The notes under the pieces: model-generated
The model's input: the letters and a program-made list of their open reading frames with translations, nothing else
What the model was told of the DNA's origin: nothing
Databases searched by the model: none
Made by a program: the position numbers and the translations under genes
In this document: piece by piece, positions 45,363-54,712 of the stretch
Position numbering within the stretch: the first letter of the stretch is position 1
How the letters are laid out: every line of letters starts with the position of its first letter
NCBI RefSeq assembly: GCF_006265175.1
Contig: NZ_VDCQ01000004.1
Location: 447-64,446, forward strand
DNA from: Paenibacillus hemerocallicola
GTDB taxonomy: Bacteria > Bacillota > Bacilli > Paenibacillales > NBRC-103111
DNA length: 64,000 nt
Direction of reading: 5' to 3'

Positions 45363-46181
45363 TCACGGATTGGCGAAATAGCCGATACGCCGCGATAATT
45401 GCGAAGCCAAATTTTTCACGGTAATGCCGAACTCGTTCATTTTGTCTTCCGTTACCCCGTACCCGCTGGCGCTGATGGCGGCCACGACGTCCCCGTCCTT
45501 GTTGCGGATCGGAGCCGCGAAGCACCGCACCCCGAAGCTCGCCTCTTCGTTGTCGACGGAGAAGCCGAGCTGCCGTACGCGCTCGAGCTCTTCGAGGAAT
45601 GCCTCGAGCGAGGTGATCGTATTGTCCGTCATCTTCTCGAAGATGCAGTTCTCCATCACTTTCCGAATCCGCTCCTCGGGCAGCCATGCGGTCAAGCATT
45701 TGCCGAGCGCCGTATTGTAGACGGGTCTGCGCTGACCTACGGCGCCGAACAAATATTTGAGATGGTCGGGCTCCACATTGACCAGATACAAGACGGAGTC
45801 GTTCTCCAAAATGGCCAGATGGGCGGTAAAGCCGATCCGGTCCACCAGCTCGATGAGCACCTTTTTCCCCTCGTCGACCAAACTGGTCGAATTGGTAAAT
45901 ACCGAACCGAGCTCGAACGCCTTCGGACCGACCATGTATTTGTCCGTATTTTTCAATTGTTCGAGATAGCCATGCGTCAGCAGCGTCAGCATGAGTCGGT
46001 GAACGACGCTTTTATTCAGCTTGAGCTGCCGGGCGACTTCGCTTACCCCGAGCGGACGCCGCTCCAAAATAAAGCATTGCAAAATCATGAGCGTCCGGTC
46101 GACCGACTGGATCATGAAGTAGGGTGCATCTTTTTGTGCTTTTTTGCTTTTTTCTGTCAGTTGTTCTTCAGCCATGTGCAT
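45363..46181 (-). CDS. IclR family transcriptional regulator
   Basis: A 272-residue regulator. The N-terminal winged helix (SVDRTLMILQCFILERRPLG, VSEVARQLKLNKSVVHRLML) is followed by the IclR ligand domain (GQRRPVYNTALGKCLTAWLP; SFGVRCFAAPIRNKDGDVVA). Start 46181 follows GGAG at 7 nt. It closes the minus-strand sugar block and may sense a pyruvate-like or sugar-acid metabolite, in keeping with the aldolase gene in the block. Confidence 0.92.
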   Translation of the reverse strand: MHMAEEQLTEKSKKAQKDAPYFMIQSVDRTLMILQCFILERRPLGVSEVARQLKLNKSVVHRLMLTLLTHGYLEQLKNTDKYMVGPKAFELGSVFTNSTSLVDEGKKVLIELVDRIGFTAHLAILENDSVLYLVNVEPDHLKYLFGAVGQRRPVYNTALGKCLTAWLPEERIRKVMENCIFEKMTDNTITSLEAFLEELERVRQLGFSVDNEEASFGVRCFAAPIRNKDGDVVAAISASGYGVTEDKMNEFGITVKNLASQLSRRIGYFANP

Positions 46182-46270
46182 TCACGTTCTCCTTTTTATT
46201 GCCGGACGAATAAAATCCGCCGTCTCTTATAGCGATACGCCTATTATAGCAAACATTCGCCCAAAATGAA

Positions 46271-46310
46271 TAGAGCCGCCCGAAGAGTCTGTCAAGACTC
46301 GCCGGACGGC
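46271..46310 (-). terminator. Hairpin after the solute-binding gene
   Basis: GCCGTCCG and CGGGCGGC, together with GAGTCT/AGACTC, form a long interrupted stem on the minus strand. The T stretch is poor, so it is less certain than others. Confidence 0.6.
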
Positions 46311-46340
46311 CACGGGTGCGCCAACAGCTGTGGCGTCCGC

Positions 46341-47771
46341 TTACTTGTTGTATTTCTTGATCGTGTCGTTGAATTTTTTCGAGATCGAATCGATCGTTTG
46401 CTTCGGCGTAGCGTCCTTGATGAACATCCGCTGCATTTCCGGGAACATCGCCGCGCGCATTTCCGGATAACCCTTGATCCCCCAGCCCGGGTCGACAACC
46501 GGCCAATCTTTGGACTTCGTCGTCAGCTTGAACAGGAATTGCAGCTCCGGATCGTCCTTCGTCCACGAAGGAGCTTCTCCGAACGGATTGAACGCCTTGG
46601 TGGCCGTCGTGTAAATTTGGTTTTCCGTTTGCGACCAATACAGGAACCGTTTCGCCCATTTTTCTTTCGCGGCGTCTTTGTTTTTGAACACGACCCCGAA
46701 GCCGAACTCCATCTTCAGCGCCGATTGTCCTTTCGTCGGGGACGGGTAGTTGACATACATATACTCGTGCGGTCCGACGACGGAGCCGTCCTTGAGTCCG
46801 TTTTTGACCAGATCCGCGTGGGAAGTGCCGGCCACGATCATGCCGGTTTTGCGCTGCTTCCAGTAATCGAGAGCGTTGACGGCGGAGAGCGTCTCCGGAT
46901 GCGGATGTACGAGCCCTTCGGAGACAAGCGTATTATAGAAGGAAAGCGTCTGCTCCGCTGCCGGACTGTCCGCTGCCGTATATTTGGAATAATCGTCGCT
47001 GAACAGCTTGGATCCGAACGCGACCATCGTATTGTTGTACAGCTGGTCCCCTTGCTCGTTCAAAGCGAACAGGGTCATCCCGTACGTGCCCTTATCCTTG
47101 TTCGCAACCGCTTTCAAAGCGGCTTGAAATTGATCGGGAGTCCATGTACGGAATTCGTCCTGTGGCAGCAGCTTCTCCGCGCCAGCTTCTTTCCACAGCG
47201 ATTTGTTCAAAATTAGCGCGGATATCGTGGCCGAATACGGCATCGTCACGATATTGTTGTTGACCGATACCATCTTCATGACGTCCGGGTTTTTCTTGAT
47301 CTGCTCCAAATCTTTGGCCGGGATCACATCGTTAAGCGGGGCCAGCGCCCCCATCTGGGCGTAAGCGAGCGTCCGAACCGGCGTATCCAGCAATACGTTC
47401 GGCGCCGTGCTCGAAGCGATCGCCGTCGTAATTTTCTCGTTAATGCCGTCGAACGGAATAATTTCCACGTTTACTTTGACGTTCGGATACAGCTTGTTCC
47501 ACTCGGGCACCAGATCCTCTTTGACCCAATCCCCCGGCTTCTGACCGGACTTGAGCGTTCCGACCTGCGTCATCCAGACGGTAATCTCCGCCTTCTCGTC
47601 CTTCTCGTTCACTGCCGCTTGCCCGGTCTTGGCCGGCTCCTGCGCATTATTCGCCGTGCCGCTTCCCGAGCCGGAGCTGCAGCCGTATGCAAAAACGGTT
47701 AAAGCGAGCGCAAGCGGCAATGCGAATGCGCGTTTTACGGTCGGTGTACTGAACCCGAAAAATTTGCTCAT
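46341..47771 (-). CDS. Carbohydrate ABC transporter substrate-binding lipoprotein
   Basis: A 476-residue family 1 solute-binding protein. The signal peptide ends at ALTVFAYGC and the mature protein has the two-lobe pattern: ITVWMTQVGTLKSGQKPGDW, NVEIIPFDGINEKITTAIAS and the C-terminal WSQTENQIYTTATKAFNPFG. It binds a sugar outside the cell and passes it to the permeases at 49.5-51.3 kb. It has its own upstream regulatory element identical in layout to that of the permeases. No ATPase gene is present; a shared MsmX-type ATPase is likely elsewhere. Confidence 0.93.
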   Translation of the reverse strand: MSKFFGFSTPTVKRAFALPLALALTVFAYGCSSGSGSGTANNAQEPAKTGQAAVNEKDEKAEITVWMTQVGTLKSGQKPGDWVKEDLVPEWNKLYPNVKVNVEIIPFDGINEKITTAIASSTAPNVLLDTPVRTLAYAQMGALAPLNDVIPAKDLEQIKKNPDVMKMVSVNNNIVTMPYSATISALILNKSLWKEAGAEKLLPQDEFRTWTPDQFQAALKAVANKDKGTYGMTLFALNEQGDQLYNNTMVAFGSKLFSDDYSKYTAADSPAAEQTLSFYNTLVSEGLVHPHPETLSAVNALDYWKQRKTGMIVAGTSHADLVKNGLKDGSVVGPHEYMYVNYPSPTKGQSALKMEFGFGVVFKNKDAAKEKWAKRFLYWSQTENQIYTTATKAFNPFGEAPSWTKDDPELQFLFKLTTKSKDWPVVDPGWGIKGYPEMRAAMFPEMQRMFIKDATPKQTIDSISKKFNDTIKKYNK

Positions 47772-47851
47772 TCCGAAAAACCCTCCCTTGTTCTATCGCG
47801 TTCCGTGTATGGGGCCTCTGTCCCGCAAAACATCCGGAAACCTGATGCCAC

Positions 47852-47894
47852 CGTACCATGGAACACCCGCTGCCAGTAGGTGAAATTCGTAAGG
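47852..47894 (-). promoter_or_regulatory. Two-part element upstream of the solute-binding gene
   Basis: CGTACCATG (47852-47860) and TAGGTGAAATTCGTAAGG (47877-47894) on the plus strand. The same two blocks, with the same 25-bp start-to-start distance, occur upstream of the permease operon at 51334-51376. On the minus strand, gene-ward, this reads ACGAATTTCACCTA ... CATGGTACG. Confidence 0.7.
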
Positions 47895-48075
47895 TTTGGG
47901 TCGAATTGTTCAGGAGCGCGTTGTCGTCCGAGCATTTGAACCGAAAGCCGGGAAAAACACCCGAATCGGCTGTGCTTCCTTCAAGACTTGGCTATCCACT
48001 ATTATACCGTAACAATAGGGGGACAGCCATTACGATGAACCCTGTCTCCTTCTGCTTGCTCCCTATCCGCCTATC

Positions 48076-48214
48076 TGCCTGCAAAAGCGAAAGTGCAGGT
48101 AGATTCCCGGAAATAGCCGTTTTTAGCGAGTTAAGGCGCGATCTAACTGCACATTTGCAGGTAAAAGCGTCAACAGGCCGAATTGGGGCCAAACAAGATG
48201 CACATTTGCATGTA
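48076..48214. repeat. Intergenic repeat array, family B
   Basis: Units at about 48076-48103 (CTGCAAAAGCGAAAGTGCAGG), 48146-48164 (AACTGCACATTTGCAGGTA) and 48199-48214 (ATGCACATTTGCATGTA). These match the 19.62-19.80 kb array. Confidence 0.65.
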
Positions 48215-48266
48215 GATCCCGGACGGACGGTCCCGCCGTCGGCTTGTTCTCCGGCCGCCAAGCGAA

Positions 48267-48298
48267 CAACGGCAAGCTCCTGATGGAGCTTGCCGTTG
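48267..48298 (-). terminator. Perfect hairpin after nagA
   Basis: CAACGGCAAGCTCC and GGAGCTTGCCGTTG are exactly complementary (14 bp) around 4 nt. A T tract is lacking, so it may act as an mRNA-stabilising hairpin as well as a terminator. Confidence 0.65.
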
Positions 48299-48307
48299 CC
48301 ACTTTTC

Positions 48308-49489
48308 CTAATTTCGATGATGCACGTCCACTCCCTGCTCCACAACACGCCCCCGCAGCAGCACCCGGCGAACCTCGATGTTCTCGGATACGATGACGAG
48401 ATTGGCCAGCTTGCCCTTCTCCAGGCTGCCCATCTCCCTGTCGGCGTTAATCGCCCTGGCCGGATTCAGCGAGCCCATGACGAAGGCGTCCACGATGCCT
48501 ACGCCGGTGTGGCGCATCATGTTCCTCACCGCCCGGTCCATCGTCAGCTTGCTGCCGGACAAGCCGACACCTTCGATAAATCGTACGTCCTCATACTCGC
48601 CGCCCGGCGTCCCATTCTCCAAGCCGGCCTCGTCGATCGCATCGGTAATAACGATCACTTTGTCCGTGCCCTTCGTCTTGTGAATCAGCTTGCACATGAG
48701 CGGTCTGACATGTATCCCTTGGGCGTCCGGGATGACTTCGGCATAAATGTCGTCATGGACGAGTACCGCTTCGTCGACGCCGATTTCCCTCGTGCCCTCG
48801 TACCGGGAAGGCGAAGGCGACGTTCCCGAAGCGTTCGTGCAGTGGCAGCCGATCCGCAGCCCTTTGTCCACGAGCGAGAAGATCGTCTCCGCGTCCGCTT
48901 CCGAATGGCCGACCGACAAGGCGATGCCGTATTTCGAGGCGGCCTCCGCGAATTCGGCTTGTCCATCCAGCTCGGGAGCAAGCGTCCACACTTTGATCCG
49001 GTCCCCCGCGACGGCGAGCAGCTCGTTGTATTCGTCCGGATCGACCGGGCGTATCGGGGACGTTACAGCTCCGTACTTTTTGTTAATGAACGGCCCCTCC
49101 ATATGAATACCGACGATCGCGCCGCTGTAGGGCCGCTCCCCGACGCGCAATATGTTGCGCACGCCCTCGAGCATCTCTTCCCGGCTCTGGTTGTACACGA
49201 GTGTCGGCAATATTCCGGTCGTTCCGTACTTCAGATGGGACAGCGCGAATAAATAAGGCTCCTCCCAGGACCAGTATCCGCCGCCGCCGTGGCAGTGAAT
49301 GTCGATAAAACCCGGACCGACGTATTCGCCGCCGGCGTCGATTACTTCCGCCCCTTCGGGTATTTCGACGCTCCCCTTCGCGCCGATATCCGCGATCGTT
49401 TCTCCGTCGATCAGCAATACACCGTCTTCTATGACGGAAAGCGCGGTAACGATTTTGGCATTAACGATCGCTTTCAGTTGTCCGTCCAT
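48308..49489 (-). CDS. nagA: N-acetylglucosamine-6-phosphate deacetylase (NagA family)
   Basis: A 393-residue amidohydrolase that in the family removes acetate from GlcNAc-6-phosphate. Metal and substrate residues are visible: GFIDIHCHGGGG (HxH), GIHMEGPFI (glutamate), SVGHSEAD and HCTNASGT (histidines), and ITDAIDEAG (catalytic aspartate). Start 49489 follows GGGGGAG. It is third in the permease operon, 48 bp after the second permease. nagB and a kinase are absent here, so another acetylated sugar is possible. Confidence 0.9.
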   Translation of the reverse strand: MDGQLKAIVNAKIVTALSVIEDGVLLIDGETIADIGAKGSVEIPEGAEVIDAGGEYVGPGFIDIHCHGGGGYWSWEEPYLFALSHLKYGTTGILPTLVYNQSREEMLEGVRNILRVGERPYSGAIVGIHMEGPFINKKYGAVTSPIRPVDPDEYNELLAVAGDRIKVWTLAPELDGQAEFAEAASKYGIALSVGHSEADAETIFSLVDKGLRIGCHCTNASGTSPSPSRYEGTREIGVDEAVLVHDDIYAEVIPDAQGIHVRPLMCKLIHKTKGTDKVIVITDAIDEAGLENGTPGGEYEDVRFIEGVGLSGSKLTMDRAVRNMMRHTGVGIVDAFVMGSLNPARAINADREMGSLEKGKLANLVIVSENIEVRRVLLRGRVVEQGVDVHHRN

Positions 49490-49537
49490 ATATATCTCCC
49501 CCTCGAAAAGTGCCGCTGGCTCGCTTTCCAACTCCTG

Positions 49538-50365
49538 CTATCCCTTCACCGCTCCGAGCGTTATGCCCTGGGTAAAATAGCGCTGGAAGAACAGAAACAC
49601 AAGCAGTACCGGTAGCGTAGCGCATAAGGCGCCTGCCATGGCGACCCCGTAATTAATATCCACCTCTTGCACTTGTCTTGCAATTTTCACGCCTACGGGA
49701 AGCGTATAAGTTAGTTTGTCTTTAAGCATGATCATCTGCCATACGTAATCGTTCCACGAGTTCACGAACGTAAAGATGCCCAGAACGGCTATGCCCGGTT
49801 TGGCCAAAGGCAAAATGACCCGGGAGAATGTCTGCCATTCGCTGCAGCCGTCGATTTTGGCCGCTTCGATCAGCGCCCCCGGCAGCGTCTGCATGAACTG
49901 CTTGAGCAGAAACACGCCGAACGGCCAGCCGACAAGCGGGAGCAGCACGCCCCACAGCGAGTTGGTCAGCCCGATCTTGTTCATCATCTGGAACAGCGGA
50001 ATGAGCAGCACCGTATGCGGAATCGACATCGAGGCGATCATGACCGCGAACAGCCATTTCGAGCCTTTGAACGGCACTTTGGCAAACGCATAGGCGGACA
50101 GCGAGCTGACCGCGATGACGAGCAGCGTCGCCACGACCGAGATGAACATGCTGTTGTACAACCAGCGAAATAACGGAAAATCGGTTACGAGAATGCGGAA
50201 ATTGTCCAGCGTCGGTTGGCGCGGAATCCATTCCGGCGGAATTTGCAGCGCCACCTTCAAATTTTTGAACGACCCGATCAGCATCCAGTACAGCGGCCAC
50301 AAGAATAACAAAGCGCACGCCCAAATCCATACATGTCCAAGCAGCATCGGCCATTTCTTCAGCAT
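49538..50365 (-). CDS. Carbohydrate ABC transporter permease (MalG type)
   Basis: A 275-residue inner-membrane permease of the MalG/UgpE type with six helices. The EAA loop, which binds the ATPase, is GALIEAAKIDGCSEWQTFSR. It starts with WIWACALLFLWPLYWMLIGSF. GGGGG precedes the ATG. It pairs with the permease just upstream (16-bp gap) to form the channel for the solute-binding protein at 46.3 kb. Confidence 0.94.
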   Translation of the reverse strand: MLKKWPMLLGHVWIWACALLFLWPLYWMLIGSFKNLKVALQIPPEWIPRQPTLDNFRILVTDFPLFRWLYNSMFISVVATLLVIAVSSLSAYAFAKVPFKGSKWLFAVMIASMSIPHTVLLIPLFQMMNKIGLTNSLWGVLLPLVGWPFGVFLLKQFMQTLPGALIEAAKIDGCSEWQTFSRVILPLAKPGIAVLGIFTFVNSWNDYVWQMIMLKDKLTYTLPVGVKIARQVQEVDINYGVAMAGALCATLPVLLVFLFFQRYFTQGITLGAVKG

Positions 50366-50381
50366 TTGTCCCGCCCCCTTC

Positions 50382-51263
50382 TCAATATTCCACGTCGGAT
50401 TTCAACAGCTTGAATTGGAGGAACGCGATGAGACAAATGATCAGACACAGCATGATGCCCATCGCGTTGGCGATGCCGAAGTTCATGTTGACGAATGCCT
50501 CCCGGTAAATGAGCATGAGGATGGTCGTCGTCTTGTAGGCCGGCCCGCCTCCCGTCATCAGCAAAATGATCGCGAACACCTGGAACGCCCCGATCGTCGA
50601 CGTTACGACCACATACAGGACGGAAGGCTTCAGCATCGGCAGCGTAATGTGAAAAAACGCTCTGACCGACGTCGCGCCGTCCAGCGAAGCCGACTCGTAC
50701 AAATCTTTCGGAATTCCGTTCAACGCAGCAGTGAATACGACTACGGAGCTTCCGAGCGAGATCGTGATCAGAATAAGCGACAACGACGTGTAAGCGTATT
50801 CGGAACCGAGAAAATTGACGGGCGCAAGTCCGATCAGCTTCAAAAAATAGTTGCCTAGGCCGAACTGGTTGTTGTACATGTACTCCCATACCATCGCCAA
50901 GCTGACGATGGACGTCACGCCCGGGATGTAGAAGGCCGCTTTGAAAAACGATTGCAGCTTCTTCGGATACACATGAATGATGGCCGACAGCAGCAAGGCG
51001 ATTACAGTAATGGACGGCACCAAATACAGAACGAAGACGAGCGTATTCCATACCGCTTTCCAAAACAACGAATCGTTGACCAGCGTCTTGTAGTTGTCCA
51101 ACCCCGCGAATACGTACTCCGAGTAGTTGAAAAAGTACAAACTGCTCCATATCGACGAAAAAATCGGATATACGACGAAAGCAACGAAAAATAGCAGCAT
51201 CGGCAATACGAATAGCCAGCCGCTTAATTCTCGCCGGTATTTCAAGCTCCATAATTTCCCCAT
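50382..51263 (-). CDS. Carbohydrate ABC transporter permease (MalF type)
   Basis: A 293-residue inner-membrane permease of the MalF/UgpA type with six helices. The EAA loop is PKDLYESASLDGATSVRAFF, where ASLDGA replaces the usual AAKIDGA. The start at 51263 follows AGGAGGG. It begins the operon permease-permease-nagA and is preceded by the same two-part element as the solute-binding gene. Confidence 0.94.
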   Translation of the reverse strand: MGKLWSLKYRRELSGWLFVLPMLLFFVAFVVYPIFSSIWSSLYFFNYSEYVFAGLDNYKTLVNDSLFWKAVWNTLVFVLYLVPSITVIALLLSAIIHVYPKKLQSFFKAAFYIPGVTSIVSLAMVWEYMYNNQFGLGNYFLKLIGLAPVNFLGSEYAYTSLSLILITISLGSSVVVFTAALNGIPKDLYESASLDGATSVRAFFHITLPMLKPSVLYVVVTSTIGAFQVFAIILLMTGGGPAYKTTTILMLIYREAFVNMNFGIANAMGIMLCLIICLIAFLQFKLLKSDVEY

Positions 51264-51333
51264 ATCATTCGCCCCTCCTGTTCGGTTGTGTAGGATGATG
51301 TCCGACGGCAGCGCGTCGGCGTCATGCTACCAA

Positions 51334-51376
51334 CGTACCATGCGGTACGGAGGGGCGATAGGTGAAATTCGTCAGG
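51334..51376 (-). promoter_or_regulatory. Two-part element upstream of the permease operon
   Basis: CGTACCATG (51334-51342) and TAGGTGAAATTCGTCAGG (51359-51376) on the plus strand, 71 bp upstream of the permease start. Block order, distance and 26 of 27 bases are the same as at 47852-47894. Confidence 0.7.
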
Positions 51377-51415
51377 AATGGTGCGGTTTCCTCAGCTTGG
51401 GCCGCGCAAATCGCC

Positions 51416-53710
51416 TTAATTCGCGGAGGAACGGCTTTTCGCGGCCTCAGACTCCATCCGGGCAGGCTGGGCTTGAACGCTTTTCCGGTATTGCGACGGG
51501 GACAATCCCGTATTGTCCTTGAACCAGACCCCGAAGTAATGGGAATCGGCGAAACCGGTCTTCTCCGCCACCTCCTTGATTTTGAGCGACGTTTCGGCGA
51601 GCTGCTTTTGCGCGTGCTCCAGCCTTAAACCGCTTACATATTCGGCGAAGCCGACGCCGACTTCCCTTTTGAACAGCTGGCTGAAGTAGTTCGTATTCAA
51701 GCCGAGCTCTCTGGCGGCATAATCGACGCCGATGTTCGGATTGGCGAACCGCTCGCGGATCAGCTGCAGCGACTTGGCTACGTTGGGGCTGTGTCTAATT
51801 TGTTTATGGATCAAAGGACCGAGCCGTTTTTTGACGGACGCGATAAAATCCCGGCCATTTTTCTCGAACGGCTCCAGCGTCAGCCGGGCGCTCAGCTTGT
51901 CGAGCCAATCGTCGTCCATCCGTCGATCCGAGCCGCCGAACTGGATCAGCAGCTTGTTCATATGATTGTGCAGCGAGATCAGCAGCGAATGGATGACGGA
52001 CGGAGCAACGGATCTGGCCCGGACATAAGCGATCAGCTCTTCCATTACGCCTGCGCACATGTCGAAATCGCCCTCGTCCATATAATACAGCAGCCGATTC
52101 TCGAACGACTCGGGGTATTGGTGCTCCCAGGAGGCTCCGGAGAACAAGATCGCCGGCTCCTCCTCCATCCGCTCGCCGACCCGGTATTTGAGCAGCGTCT
52201 TCGCTTCCTCGAACGACGTTTTGACAAAATGGATATCCTCATACCCGTTCCCTACGAAAGCGTATGGCTGCAGCTTCAGCTCATCGCGAAGATGGTCGAG
52301 CAGCGGCTCCAGCAGTGCCAGCATTTCATCCTGGGGACAATTGAAAATGAGGCAAAACTGATTGGCCGCAAGCGTATCCGAAATCATCCCGCCGTGAAGC
52401 TCCATATCGCGGATAGCCCTTTCCGCGGCGGATAACGCGTTCTCGTCCTTGACATCGTGGACGTATAGCAGTACGACCTGGAACCACGGCCGCTCGAACC
52501 GGAAGTCCAGCTTCCGTTCGTATTCGCGTAGCTCCTCCACCGACATATTGCGTTCCAGCAAGGAGCGGATCAATTTCTCCCGGAGGAGCGGAATTCCGTC
52601 CTGCAGCTTGTCGAGCATATGGTTGAAGGCATGGCCCAGCCTGCCCAGCTCATCCTTGTACTGCACGTGGAACCGTCCGCTCAAGCTTCCGCGCTCGACC
52701 TCGCGGACGAGCTTGACCATTTTTCGGAGCGGCATCGTAATCGTGCGCAGCAGGAAAGCCGAGACGACCGTCATCAGCAAAATCGAGACGAACAGGAAAA
52801 ACAGCCAGAGCGAATTGACGTTACGCAAATCCTTCAATACGATTCGCTGCGGTACGGAATGAACGAACGTCCAGCCGGTCAGCTTGTTTTTGGCATAAGC
52901 GAGCATGTACGGCTCGTTGTTCTGATGAAGGAACGTGTAGCCTTGTTCTCCCGTCAGCAACGATAAATCGATCTGCGAGCGAGCTCCGGCGCCGTTGCCC
53001 GACGTGTAAGCGACTCCGGCCGAGTCGACGATGCTGTTCGTGCCTTCGCCCAGGTTGGAGACGGATAGAAACCCGTCGAACACTTGTGGGGAGACGGAGA
53101 TGACCAGATGGCCGATCAGCGACAAATCCGTTTTGTCGTACATCGCGTTGAACATCATGATCGACGTCTTACGATCGTTCCACCTGACGAACGACCAGTA
53201 GGAGGAGCCGTCCGACTTGCCGAGCCTGTCGTACCAGCCCTGGCTGGCGAATTCCTCCCCGGTCAGGAATGTGGGCATGTTGGCGTCCTCGACGCTGATT
53301 TTGAACACGTTCTGGTACCGGTCGATCAAGTAAATCGCGTCGATCCCGTATAAATTGTCCCACATCCGGTGCAGCTGATTGTATACCTCGTTGAACGCGC
53401 GGATCCGTTCGCCTCCGCTTAGGGCGGACATGTCGCTGCTGAACCGTTCCTGGATGTCCGGACTGTACAACAGCACTTGCGCCGATTTCTGGATGTTCTG
53501 GAAATAGTGATTGATGCTGCTCGTATAGTATTCGATCTGCTGCACCATCACCTTTCCTTCCCGTTCGGTAATAAGCCTTTTGATTTGCGTGGAAGACAGG
53601 GCGGCAAAGGTGGCCAGCGTCAGCAGCGAAACGAACGCGACGGACAGCCACATTTTTCTCGCCAGCGTCAAGTCGTGAAACCGGCGAATCGCGTTGCCAA
53701 TCGTTTTCAT
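51416..53710 (-). CDS. Membrane-anchored AraC-type sensor regulator
   Basis: A 764-residue one-component sensor. N-terminal helix (about residues 20-42), extracellular cache-like sensing domain (45-295), second helix (about 297-320, LWLFFLFVSILLMTVVSAFL), HAMP linker (about 321-375), a middle domain, and a C-terminal AraC double helix-turn-helix (GVDYAARELGLNTNYFSQLF; KIKEVAEKTGFADSHYFGVW). A ligand or the binding protein seen outside should control transcription directly. It lies between the enzyme genes and the permease operon, so it is the likely user of the shared element. Confidence 0.93.
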   Translation of the reverse strand: MKTIGNAIRRFHDLTLARKMWLSVAFVSLLTLATFAALSSTQIKRLITEREGKVMVQQIEYYTSSINHYFQNIQKSAQVLLYSPDIQERFSSDMSALSGGERIRAFNEVYNQLHRMWDNLYGIDAIYLIDRYQNVFKISVEDANMPTFLTGEEFASQGWYDRLGKSDGSSYWSFVRWNDRKTSIMMFNAMYDKTDLSLIGHLVISVSPQVFDGFLSVSNLGEGTNSIVDSAGVAYTSGNGAGARSQIDLSLLTGEQGYTFLHQNNEPYMLAYAKNKLTGWTFVHSVPQRIVLKDLRNVNSLWLFFLFVSILLMTVVSAFLLRTITMPLRKMVKLVREVERGSLSGRFHVQYKDELGRLGHAFNHMLDKLQDGIPLLREKLIRSLLERNMSVEELREYERKLDFRFERPWFQVVLLYVHDVKDENALSAAERAIRDMELHGGMISDTLAANQFCLIFNCPQDEMLALLEPLLDHLRDELKLQPYAFVGNGYEDIHFVKTSFEEAKTLLKYRVGERMEEEPAILFSGASWEHQYPESFENRLLYYMDEGDFDMCAGVMEELIAYVRARSVAPSVIHSLLISLHNHMNKLLIQFGGSDRRMDDDWLDKLSARLTLEPFEKNGRDFIASVKKRLGPLIHKQIRHSPNVAKSLQLIRERFANPNIGVDYAARELGLNTNYFSQLFKREVGVGFAEYVSGLRLEHAQKQLAETSLKIKEVAEKTGFADSHYFGVWFKDNTGLSPSQYRKSVQAQPARMESEAAKSRSSAN

Positions 53711-53764
53711 GGACGCCCCCCTCTTTGTTTGTGTGCCGGCCAGTGCCGACGCGCGGCTCCTATA

Positions 53765-54700
53765 TTACTTCCACATGAGGGGCGTAACAACCTTCTCGGG
53801 AACTTCGCGGAACCGCAATGCAATTTCTTCCCTCAAACGTTCGGGAATGGCCGGTCCTTCGATCAGGACCAGGTTGTCCTTGATCTGTTCCTTCGTCTCT
53901 GCGCCGATGACGAGACTGTGCACGCCCGGAAGATCGCGGATGAAAGAGACGGCCATCTGCGGCAGCGGCACGCCGTACCGTTCGGACAGCTCCCGCAGCG
54001 CCGCGAGCGGCAGCCGCGCCTCCTCCAGCTTGGCCGGAAGCTCTTCATCCTTCATATAGAGCAGTCCTTGCAAAAATACGCTGCGGACGAACACCGTCTT
54101 CCCCGCGCCGGTCAGCATGTCGAGACAACCGTTGACGAGCGGGCGGTGGTCCAGCACGTTCATCGGCAGCTGTACCGCCTCATACGTTTCGTCCCGCAAG
54201 TAGTCCCAGAGTATCCGGTACTCCGCCTCGGTATTCACCCCTACGGATATGCCGGCCTGCCCGATCAAGCCTTCGTGCCGCATCTTCCGGAAGGAAGCGG
54301 TAATGTGATTCCCGAAATGCTCCATGACATCCGTGTTGTGAAGCATCAGAATCGGAACGGAACGCATGCCCAGCCGTTCCAGCGAGCTTTCGATCAGTCC
54401 GCGCATCGTCCGCTCGATCTGATTGCCGTCCGCATGCGGCTCCGGCTTCAGATGGATTTTGCTGGTGATCAGCGGCTGTTTGCCATTGAAAAATTTGCCC
54501 AATATGATTTCGGACAGCCCGTAAGCCGATGCCGTGTCATAGGAGGAGACACCGCCTTCCCAGGCGTACTTCAAAAGCTCGAAACTGCTTTCCTCGGAGG
54601 GCATCCCCTCGCGGTTATGAATGCCGTACGGCATCCCCAGCTGTACCGTACCGAGCGTAAGCTTCGACAGACCCGGGCTGCCGCCGTTTCTCTTCTGCAT
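53765..54700 (-). CDS. Aldo/keto reductase
   Basis: A 311-residue NAD(P)H-dependent oxidoreductase. The family tetrad is visible as SYDTASAYG (aspartate, tyrosine), LITSKIHL (lysine) and LMLHNTD (histidine). Cofactor-binding segments lie near the C-terminus (GVHSLVIGAETKEQI). Start 54700 is favoured because GGAG is 7 nt upstream. It follows an SDR gene by 12 bp and belongs to the sugar enzyme operon. Confidence 0.92.
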   Translation of the reverse strand: MQKRNGGSPGLSKLTLGTVQLGMPYGIHNREGMPSEESSFELLKYAWEGGVSSYDTASAYGLSEIILGKFFNGKQPLITSKIHLKPEPHADGNQIERTMRGLIESSLERLGMRSVPILMLHNTDVMEHFGNHITASFRKMRHEGLIGQAGISVGVNTEAEYRILWDYLRDETYEAVQLPMNVLDHRPLVNGCLDMLTGAGKTVFVRSVFLQGLLYMKDEELPAKLEEARLPLAALRELSERYGVPLPQMAVSFIRDLPGVHSLVIGAETKEQIKDNLVLIEGPAIPERLREEIALRFREVPEKVVTPLMWK

Positions 54701-54712
54701 GTTCATTCTCCT

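Larger units (their letters stand above)
47895..48307. other. Gap between the solute-binding gene and nagA
   Basis: About 410 bp without a gene. It contains a family B repeat array (48076-48214) and a perfect hairpin (48267-48298) after nagA. Nothing else is recognised. Confidence 0.6.
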
